This document shows positions 13,382 to 18,302 of a stretch of DNA of 22,104 nt, one piece after another. Both the position numbers and the translations under genes were made by a program. Every line of letters begins with the position of its first letter. Position 1 is the stretch's first letter. Origin of the DNA: a virus; the IMG/VR virus record IMGVR_UViG_3300044678_003434, positions 1 through 22,104 of that record. The stretch is one strand, 5' to 3'. The notes below the pieces were generated by a model, which was not told where the DNA came from, made no database searches, and saw nothing but the letters and a program-made list of their open reading frames with translations.

Positions 13382-14248
13382 ATGATCAAAAAGAAGGACT
13401 ACGAACTCATTGCTGAAGCGTATGCTCGCATTGGAACCATTAACGAATGCTGGGAGAAGATGTCTGCTCCACAGAAGGCTAAAGTTGAAGAGATTCTCAA
13501 GAAAACAAATGGTTATAAGCTTGGGGATAATGCTTGGAATGATTCCAAAAAGACCGTAACTCTTACTAATGAACTTAACGGAAGTGAGACAGGCGGTGAG
13601 GTTGAAAGAGACATCGAAGTCGATGAAAAGGGAGAGCAAGTTGCTTACGTTCATAGCGGTCCTCACAACGAATCTATTGAATCTCAAGCAACCTTCGATC
13701 CTGACCAAAAGGCCCGTGAATTTATTGACATGGCTCGTAAGGATCCAACCAATCACAAAGCTCATGGAAGTTTAGCAGCCTGCTGGTATTGCAAGGGTGG
13801 CAAAGATGGAATTGTTCCTTCCAATCCTCATGTTACTGGGTCCCCTGCTGCAAAGGATTGGGCTGAAGGATTTAACGAAATCTTAAAAATGGATGACGAA
13901 GCTGGCAAGAAAGAAGTTCAAGCCGGCAAAGTCCACACAACACCTGCTGCCTCTGCTCCAGGACACAACGTTATAACAAACGCTGTCAAAGAATCCACTG
14001 AAGCTCTTGAAGAAAAGAAGATGGCTTGTGGCAAGGGTTGTGTATGTGAAGAGTGTCCCAAATGCATGCCTAAGAAAAAGACTCTTAAGAAGGCTCTCGA
14101 AGAAGCTTATGAAGCAGTTATCGAAGAAGCTAAGAAAAAGAAGCACGTCTTTACAAAAGTAGAAAAGGCTGCTGAAGAAGCTGGATATTCTAAGAAAGCT
14201 GCTGAAAAAATCGCTGGAGCAGCAAAAGCCAAAGCCACAAAGAAATAA
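13382..14248 (+). CDS. Putative internal head protein with CTS-like N-terminus, Cys cluster and basic tail
   Basis: 288 residues. The N-terminus KKDYELIAEAYARI carries the same CTS-like motif as its neighbours, with the I-A-E/A site after residue 12. The middle is hydrophilic and acidic, with a CWYC pair. Near residues 214-233 a dense Cys cluster (C216, C220, C222, C225, C228: CGKGCVCEECPKC) could bind metal. Directly after it, KKALEEAYEAVIEEA resembles a second copy of the targeting motif with further L-E-E/A and I-E-E/A sites. The last 40 residues are Lys/Ala-rich (SKKAAEKIAGAAKAKATKK), like DNA-binding histone H1-type tails. Likely a DNA-associated core or internal protein, cleaved during head maturation. 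No homologous family is recognised. Confidence 0.6.
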   Translation: MIKKKDYELIAEAYARIGTINECWEKMSAPQKAKVEEILKKTNGYKLGDNAWNDSKKTVTLTNELNGSETGGEVERDIEVDEKGEQVAYVHSGPHNESIESQATFDPDQKAREFIDMARKDPTNHKAHGSLAACWYCKGGKDGIVPSNPHVTGSPAAKDWAEGFNEILKMDDEAGKKEVQAGKVHTTPAASAPGHNVITNAVKESTEALEEKKMACGKGCVCEECPKCMPKKKTLKKALEEAYEAVIEEAKKKKHVFTKVEKAAEEAGYSKKAAEKIAGAAKAKATKK

Positions 14249-14253
14249 CATTT

Positions 14254-14592
14254 ATGAAAATAGACAAAGACTTAGATTTAATTGCTGAAGCTTATAAGAA
14301 AGTTCTTAACGAAGAAGAACGTCCTCCTGCTTTAGAAAGAGATGAAGAAACCTATGGAGAAGAAAAGCCCGAAGTAGGTATTAGCGACGAAGATGCAGCT
14401 CCTTATGAAGAGGCAAAAGAAGAACTTTTATACGTAGGAAATAAAATTGTTCATTGCTTGTATAATTCTCCTACAAACGCGTGTGAAGAGGCAGACGTTC
14501 AAGAAGATTCTAGTTCAGCAGAAAAGTGCATTATCCATGTTGTTTGTGAAGGTAAAGGATATACACTAACGCTCGAACAAGCTAAGTGGTAA
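14254..14592 (+). CDS. Putative small internal head protein with CTS-like N-terminus (112 residues)
   Basis: MKIDKDLDLIAEAYKKVL aligns without gaps to the two preceding genes over K-D-x-[DE]-L-I-A-E-A-Y (5-14), again with a possible prohead protease site after residue 12. A very acidic stretch follows (ERDEETYGEEKPEVGISDED). A compact C-terminal part contains four cysteines in pairs (VHCLYNSPTNACEE; CIIHVVCEGKGYTLTLEQ). It starts 5 nt after the preceding stop. The body shows no similarity to the neighbours, so only the leader is shared, as in T4 IPI, IPII and IPIII. Function unknown. Confidence 0.6.
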   Translation: MKIDKDLDLIAEAYKKVLNEEERPPALERDEETYGEEKPEVGISDEDAAPYEEAKEELLYVGNKIVHCLYNSPTNACEEADVQEDSSSAEKCIIHVVCEGKGYTLTLEQAKW

Positions 14593-14635
14593 TTCTAATA
14601 GCTTAAAAGCCAATCCTTTTACAGCAAAAAACGGT

Positions 14636-15010
14636 ATGGAATTCGACAGACTCTTCGAAAAGGTTATAGCAAACGAAACAGAAGCTGAGAAAGCTTTTGA
14701 TGAGTTTCTTGTAAAGAGAGCTGCAGGTGCTGCAAAACTTGCCAAAAGCGCCTATGAAAAAGGAGGATACAGTCTCTTAACAGCTATCCATTTTGCTGCA
14801 AAAGAAAAACCTTACGCTGAGTCTGAAAGATGGGCTGAGAAAGAGGGTAAGGAAGAACACTTCAAAGCCAAGGCTAAAGAAGTATACGAAAAGCTAAAAG
14901 ATTTAGATTCGATGTCACAAAGACAGTTTCAAGCTCTCATGGGTGAACTTGAAGTTTGGGGAGAAGTTTACATTAGAGCAATCAAGCCAAATAGCATTAA
15001 ACTCCCTTAG
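14636..15010 (+). CDS. Helical Ala/Lys-rich protein, possible virion component (124 residues)
   Basis: Begins MEFDRLFEKVIANETEAEKA. The N-terminus differs from the three genes before it but resembles the start of the 2620 gene product (F-D-x-[IL]-[YF]-E-x-[IV]). The rest is mostly helical, rich in Ala, Lys and Glu (AAGAAKLAKSAYEKGGYS; KEEHFKAKAKEVYEKLKDL), ending with a conserved-looking LEVWGEVYIRAIKPNSIKLP. No family is recognised. Its place at the end of the putative internal-protein cassette suggests a late, virion-related role, but this is only inference from position. Confidence 0.6.
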   Translation: MEFDRLFEKVIANETEAEKAFDEFLVKRAAGAAKLAKSAYEKGGYSLLTAIHFAAKEKPYAESERWAEKEGKEEHFKAKAKEVYEKLKDLDSMSQRQFQALMGELEVWGEVYIRAIKPNSIKLP

Positions 15011-15013
15011 TTG

Positions 15014-15042
15014 TTGACTTGTCCTTATATCCATACTAGGAT
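15014..15042 (+). promoter_or_regulatory. Possible sigma70-like promoter of the microgene chain
   Basis: TTGACT (15014-15019) and TAGGAT (15037-15042) are separated by 17 nt. The same segment forms a small hairpin, TATATCC/GGATATA (15026-15032 with 15039-15045). A transcript would begin just before the 15064 gene. Confidence 0.3.
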
Positions 15043-15063
15043 ATATGAATGCTAAACAAATAC

Positions 15064-15195
15064 ATGCTTGCTCGCGTATTAGTAAAATTCTTTTATAAAA
15101 AGAGTTACGCAAAAACGTTTCTTTTAGAAGACATTAACGACGAAGAGTATCGGGAGTATATTAGTAAATTTATGAATAGGACTTGGGACACATGA
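15064..15195 (+). CDS. Basic microprotein (43 residues)
   Basis: Reads MLARVLVKFFYKKSYAKTFL then EDINDEEYREYISKFMNRTW and ends at a TGA that overlaps the next ATG (ATGA). The first half is basic and aromatic, the second acidic and helical. No family is recognised. The overlap and the absence of any other sensible frame between 15010 and 15192 support it. Another ATG at 15045 opens only a 17-codon frame. Confidence 0.45.
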   Translation: MLARVLVKFFYKKSYAKTFLLEDINDEEYREYISKFMNRTWDT

Positions 15196-15473
15196 GAACA
15201 TACATGGCTCATAAATACAAACCGAAGGTTGTTTTCTCTTCCGGATTTGTTGTAGAACGTTGGACAGGAAAAGCATGGTATCCTTCTCTTTGTTCCCCAT
15301 ATAAAACAATGGCTGAAGTACGCAAACATTTATCAGACTATTGGTGGCATTACACCGATGAAAATTCATATCGCATCAAAGACTACAAACCAAAGGTCCA
15401 AAAGTATGTTCCAAAGTATAAAAAATCAAATTGGAACACAGATGATGAAATGGTAGTTTGCTATGGACAATAA
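15192..15473 (+). CDS. Hypothetical Tyr/Trp/Lys-rich protein (93 residues)
   Basis: Start at the ATG at 15192 in an ATGA overlap; an upstream in-frame TTG at 15183 is less likely. MRTYMAHKYKPKVVFSSGFV is followed by ERWTGKAWYPSLCSPYKTM, an antiparallel-sheet-like sequence, then HLSDYWWHYTD and a repetitive basic end (IKDYKPKVQKYVPKYKKSNW). Such WxGxxWxP-type small proteins are frequent in phages but unassigned. It overlaps the next gene by 11 nt. Confidence 0.55.
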   Translation: MRTYMAHKYKPKVVFSSGFVVERWTGKAWYPSLCSPYKTMAEVRKHLSDYWWHYTDENSYRIKDYKPKVQKYVPKYKKSNWNTDDEMVVCYGQ

Positions 15474-15636
15474 TTACGGCCAATTTGGGGAAGAAAGGGA
15501 AAGGTTTTTTTCGGACACGTACGCTCCCTTGGACACCCCTGCTGGTTGGAATAAGTGGTATCAAGAGTATAGAAGATATATTTTAAAACTTCCAAAAGAA
15601 CCTAAACCTAAATATAAAAAATTTACCAAACGATGA
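15463..15636 (+). CDS. Hypothetical 57-residue protein
   Basis: MDNNYGQFGEERERFFSDTY, then LDTPAGWNKWYQEYRRYIL and a Lys/Pro-rich end (LPKEPKPKYKKFTKR). It begins inside the preceding gene and ends in an ATGA overlap with the lipoprotein gene, which supports it as a coupled gene. It is aromatic and basic; no family is recognised. Confidence 0.5.
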   Translation: MDNNYGQFGEERERFFSDTYAPLDTPAGWNKWYQEYRRYILKLPKEPKPKYKKFTKR

Positions 15637-15872
15637 AAACACTACTAACAATGATTGCAGCGCTGGGACTAACCTCTTGTGCTTATTACCAAGATGGCTC
15701 AGCAAATAATTCAGTAAACATAACCCCTCAATATAACTACGGTGGTTACGGATATGGTTATGGGGGTTATGGATACGGAGGATATTATCCAGCATACGGA
15801 GGATATTATCCGGCTTATGGAGGATATTATGGTTGGGGCGGTGGATGGGGTTGGGGAAGATGTGGATGGTAG
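15633..15872 (+). CDS. Gly/Tyr-rich lipoprotein (79 residues)
   Basis: MKTLLTMIAALGLTSCAYYQ has a Lys, a hydrophobic core and the lipobox L-T-S-C, so signal peptidase II cleavage before C16 is predicted. The mature part begins with a short polar spacer (DGSANNSVNITPQ) and is then almost only Gly, Tyr, Trp and Pro, including three 7-residue units of the type GGYYPAY, ending GWGGGWGWGRCGW. It is probably lipid-anchored in the host envelope or outer membrane. In phages such proteins may serve superinfection exclusion or lysis. The sequence is also like small bacterial outer-membrane lipoproteins, so capture from a host is possible. Confidence 0.65.
   Translation: MKTLLTMIAALGLTSCAYYQDGSANNSVNITPQYNYGGYGYGYGGYGYGGYYPAYGGYYPAYGGYYGWGGGWGWGRCGW
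15777..15839 (+). repeat. Three 21-bp tandem repeats coding GGYYPAY
   Basis: Units start at 15777, 15798 and 15819 with GGAGGATATTATCC as the shared core; the third unit diverges after GGAGGATATTATGG. They code for the Gly/Tyr repeat of the lipoprotein and could expand or contract by slippage. Confidence 0.7.
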
Positions 15873-15876
15873 TAAT

Positions 15877-16218
15877 ATGAAAGAGTTTTTAAAGCAATTT
15901 TCAGGAGCAGCTATGGTGATATCTTTTATGCTTTGTTATCTTCCTCAAATTTATAAGATTATCAAAACTAAAAGTGCTTCAGATGTATCGGTGTTAATGA
16001 TCTTTCTTGGTATATCAGGATATGTGTTTGGACTAATTTATATGATGTCCACGTCTTTTGGAATTTGGTGGTTTTTAAATTATACTTCTGGGCTTGTCAC
16101 GTCCGCTTTTTTATTGTACTATTGGTACAGACATAAAGATGAAAAACCTAGACATAGAAAAAATTGGAACAGATTTAGTTATCGCTTACGAAAAGGCACA
16201 AGGTCGCGAACCTTTTAG
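15877..16218 (+). CDS. SemiSWEET/PQ-loop family membrane protein
   Basis: 113 residues from the ATG at 15877; the open frame extends upstream to 15742 only through the lipoprotein gene. Three hydrophobic helices: about 9-24, leading into the PQ motif (LCYLPQIYKIIKTKSASDVS, P23-Q24), about 36-56 (MIFLGISGYVFGLIYMM) and about 62-82 (WWFLNYTSGLVTSAFLLYYW). The proline of helix 1, the basic loop and the SxxxVS end of the loop match the bacterial SemiSWEET half-transporters (about 90 residues, dimeric, sugar uniport). The C-terminal 26 residues (basic, RHRKNWNRFSYRLRKG) lie entirely within the overlap with the downstream gene remnant, so they may be a run-on tail. Phage function is unknown; sugar or other small-solute flux in the infected cell is the direct inference. 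Confidence 0.75.
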   Translation: MKEFLKQFSGAAMVISFMLCYLPQIYKIIKTKSASDVSVLMIFLGISGYVFGLIYMMSTSFGIWWFLNYTSGLVTSAFLLYYWYRHKDEKPRHRKNWNRFSYRLRKGTRSRTF

Positions 16219-16285
16219 ACCAAAGTATAAAGGGTGTGGTTGGACAACGATTAATACGAATCGCTCTTGTTTCGATTATCAGTAG
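16139..16285 (+). pseudogene. Truncated 5' copy of the PD-(D/E)XK-like nuclease gene
   Basis: From the ATG at 16139 the first 35 residues (MKNLDIEKIGTDLVIAYEKA... ending KYKGCGW) align without gaps to the start of the intact gene at 16981 (MKNLDIERIGTEIVKQYEES...). Similarity stops abruptly after W35 (16243); 13 unrelated residues follow before a stop. The HNH gene on the other strand ends at 16251, 7 nt past the break. The lost part includes the presumed catalytic Asp and ExK. DNA identity is moderate (14 nt identical at TATAAAGGGTGTGG), so the two copies are old paralogues or came from different sources. Probably not a functional protein. Confidence 0.7.
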
Positions 16286-16868
16286 CCCATAAAGGCTGCA
16301 AATTTGAAATATGATTCATTAAATGAAGTTCTTCTTGTTTGAAGTCTGCTACAGGTCTAATGTGATCGATGTGCCAGCCGTGTGTTCCATGATTTTCCCA
16401 CGTCATACCTTCCTCAAACAAGCTCTCAATATGAGCCTTCGCTTTTTCCCAACTACATCCCAAAAGTACTAATGTGTTAGTAGGCTTTTTTTGTTTAATT
16501 CGTCTGAACGAACTATTAACACTTTGGCGCAATTTTGTTTTAGCCGCAAATAAAGGATCTTCTTTTAACTTCCTCTTACGCCATGCTAAATTTGATCGAT
16601 TATTAGAATCTCTATAACGAGCATAAAGTTCTTTATTCTTTTTGTTCAATTCTTCTTTAGGCGTGTTTTTTCTTTTTTCCTTACGTCTTTCGTAGACACT
16701 TTCTTTATTCTTTTTGTACCAGTCTGCATTAGCTTTATTCGAACGCTCTTTGTTTTTCTCGTGCCAAGCAGAGCTCCACTCATTGTGCCTTTCTTTGTTT
16801 GCTAGGCGCCATTTTTTGTTATATTCTTTTCGTGAAAACGTAGTTTGATTATTGTTATTCATAGACAT
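16251..16868 (-). CDS. HNH endonuclease, homing-type candidate
   Basis: 205 residues from the ATG at 16868 (203 from the ATG at 16862). A long, very basic N-terminal part with repeated K-x-R/N-K-E units (RLANKERHNEWSS; WYKKNKESVYERRKEKRK) probably contacts DNA. The C-terminal nuclease domain has GWHIDHIRPVADF, then LMNHISNLQPLWATDNRNKSD, giving the H-D-H...N...N metal finger of HNH enzymes. Free-standing HNH genes of this build are common in T4-like phages, where they act as homing endonucleases. It is oriented against its neighbours, abuts the truncated nuclease gene and has its own late promoter octamer 3 nt (or 9 nt) before the start. Confidence 0.9.
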   Translation of the reverse strand: MSMNNNNQTTFSRKEYNKKWRLANKERHNEWSSAWHEKNKERSNKANADWYKKNKESVYERRKEKRKNTPKEELNKKNKELYARYRDSNNRSNLAWRKRKLKEDPLFAAKTKLRQSVNSSFRRIKQKKPTNTLVLLGCSWEKAKAHIESLFEEGMTWENHGTHGWHIDHIRPVADFKQEELHLMNHISNLQPLWATDNRNKSDSY

Positions 16869-16913
16869 AAATATTTATGCTCTAGGAGCTCAAAATTTAG
16901 TTATTCATAGACA
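16854..16913 (+). repeat. 14-bp direct repeat flanking the HNH promoter
   Basis: GTTATTCATAGACA occurs at 16854-16867 (start of the HNH gene) and again at 16900-16913, 46 bp apart, inside the loop of the terminator-like hairpin. It probably reflects a local duplication when the HNH unit arrived. Confidence 0.6.
16872..16879 (-). promoter_or_regulatory. Late promoter octamer of the HNH gene
   Basis: The minus strand reads CATAAATA (16879-16872), an exact NATAAATA match, followed by TTT and then two in-frame ATGs (16868 and 16862). It is part of a 14-bp palindrome CATAAATATTTATG (16866-16879). T4-like geometry puts the start of transcription near 16866, favouring use of the second ATG or a leaderless start. 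Confidence 0.5.
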
Positions 16914-16942
16914 GAATACTGTTGAGCTCTTAGAGTTTTTTT
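16881..16942 (+). terminator. Hairpin with T-run, probable terminator
   Basis: TCTAGGAGCTCAA (16881-16893) pairs with TTGAGCTCTTAGA (16922-16934) over 13 bp with a single G-T wobble. After one G there are seven Ts (16936-16942). The 28-nt loop is longer than usual. It would stop plus-strand transcription coming from the SemiSWEET region before the intact nuclease gene. Confidence 0.5.
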
Positions 16943-16980
16943 GTTGCAAGGTTTAGACTTTGTGTTATTATTTCTTTGGG

Positions 16981-17352
16981 ATGAAAAATTTAGACATTGA
17001 ACGTATAGGAACCGAAATAGTAAAACAATATGAGGAATCTCAAGGAAGATTTCCGTTTCGCCAGAAATATAAAGGGTGTGGGTGGGATTTGAATTTTGGA
17101 AACAACAAAGAGACTCGTTATATCGAAATTAAAACAACTAGGTCCAAGAAGTTGACTGGCCGTTGGTTGGAAAAAGCTGGTTACAACCAACTACGAATTA
17201 ATCCAGACTTCTATGTTTATGGTGTAACGGATATCAAAGACGATGGAACAGGTACGTTGACGATTTATACCGCTGCTGACATAACAATCGAAGAAGACAT
17301 CAAATACGTTTTAAAATTTAAAAATAGTAGAATAACCGAAAATAAACTATAA
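16981..17352 (+). CDS. Small PD-(D/E)XK-like nuclease (DUF3883-like)
   Basis: 123 residues from the ATG at 16981 (MKNLDIERIGTEIVKQYEES); the open frame starts at 16960 but the shorter start matches the truncated copy at 16139. The layout fits the restriction-endonuclease fold: a helix, then GCGWDLNF with the Asp, RYIEIKTT with ExK, an LTGRWLEKAGYNQLRIN helix segment and a final strand DFYVYGVTDI. This G-x-D...ExK...(Y/L)-x-(V/L)Y-x-V pattern is shared with DUF3883 and Mrr-type domains. Single-domain nucleases of this type could degrade host or rival DNA or act in recombination; no direct evidence. A hairpin terminator lies upstream, so it may have its own transcript. Confidence 0.6.
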   Translation: MKNLDIERIGTEIVKQYEESQGRFPFRQKYKGCGWDLNFGNNKETRYIEIKTTRSKKLTGRWLEKAGYNQLRINPDFYVYGVTDIKDDGTGTLTIYTAADITIEEDIKYVLKFKNSRITENKL

Positions 17353-17363
17353 AATATTAATAC

Positions 17364-18302
17364 ATGGACAAATACGTTATTTTTCATATTGATGGTGGCT
17401 GTGGCAAGAACATTGTTGCTACCTCTGTTATTAAGTCAATTAAAGCTTCTCACCCTGATCGTAAGCTGATTGTTGTGACAGCTTATCCGGAAGTCTTTAT
17501 TCACAACCCAAACATTCATAGAGTATATAAGTTCGGCAATATTCCTTATTTCTATGATGATTATATTGATAAGAAGGATTCTATAGTTTTGAGAATGGAA
17601 CCTTATCATTCTGGAGATCTTTTATATAAACGTAAATCATTGGCAGAGATTTGGTGTGATGTTCTCAATATTCCATGTATTGATAAGGAACCGGAGATAT
17701 TTCTAACCGAACGAGAGTTAATCTTCGCTAAAAATAAGCTACAGAAAGAAGGTCCAATTCTTGTAGTTCAGTCATCAGGTGGAGCTGAACAACAAGGACA
17801 TCCTTATTCATGGTCTCGAGATCTACCACCTACATTTGCTCAAGATGTTGTAAATGAAGTTAAAGATAATTTTAATAAGGTTCTTCATATTCGTAGAGAT
17901 AACCAGCCAGCTATTGAAGGAACAACTCAGGTATCAGATAATTTTAGAAATTTATTTTGCTATATTGCTCTCTCTGATAAGTTCCTCACTATTGATTCGT
18001 TTATGCAACATGCATGTGCTGCATTTAAGAAGAAAGCTACTGTAGGTTGGATTTCTAATTCTCCAGTTGTCTTTGGACATAAATTACATGACAATATTCA
18101 AGCAACAGGTGTTGAGTCGTTTAGACATAGAATTGATAGCTATCTAGAATCAGATGATTGGACTGGTGGTAGATTTCATGAATGCCCATACGATAATATT
18201 CAAGACATGTTCAATAAGGAGCAATTTGTAGAATCTATTTTAGGTACTAAAGGCGGAGATAATTTATTTGAAATCGCTAAGCAGCCAATTATTACATTTT
18301 AA
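17364..18302 (+). CDS. GT9-like glycosyltransferase (heptosyltransferase fold)
   Basis: 312 residues, with the GT-B architecture of the ADP-heptose:LPS heptosyltransferase family. N-terminal Rossmann half: VIFHIDGGCGKNIVATSVI (5-23), then PDRKLIVVTAYPEVF (31-45) and the NPNIHRVY segment. The C-terminal half starts around PILVVQSSGG (131-140), and the donor-site part reads FCYIALSDKFLTIDSFMQHA (198-217) followed by KKKATVGWIS, the usual GT9 pattern of a conserved Ser/Asp-hxHxAAA region and G-x-(S/T). The family transfers sugars in the cytoplasm, typically heptose to LPS core. Here it could alter host surface glycans or decorate a phage protein. The next gene begins immediately after its stop codon. 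Confidence 0.65.
   Translation: MDKYVIFHIDGGCGKNIVATSVIKSIKASHPDRKLIVVTAYPEVFIHNPNIHRVYKFGNIPYFYDDYIDKKDSIVLRMEPYHSGDLLYKRKSLAEIWCDVLNIPCIDKEPEIFLTERELIFAKNKLQKEGPILVVQSSGGAEQQGHPYSWSRDLPPTFAQDVVNEVKDNFNKVLHIRRDNQPAIEGTTQVSDNFRNLFCYIALSDKFLTIDSFMQHACAAFKKKATVGWISNSPVVFGHKLHDNIQATGVESFRHRIDSYLESDDWTGGRFHECPYDNIQDMFNKEQFVESILGTKGGDNLFEIAKQPIITF

Noticed and set aside
13349-14251. Minus-strand open frames opposite the 13382 gene
   Set aside because: Their Phe/Ser/Leu-rich products are complements of Lys/Glu/Ala codons in the putative internal protein gene, which has a coherent N-terminal motif.
15045-15098. 17-codon frame starting ATGAATGCT
   Set aside because: Too short and without features; the overlapping 43-codon frame from 15064 couples to the next gene and is the better candidate.
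16866-16879. Perfect palindrome CATAAATATTTATG considered as an operator
   Set aside because: It is explained by a late promoter octamer next to the HNH start codon in AT-rich sequence; there is no second copy to suggest a regulator site.
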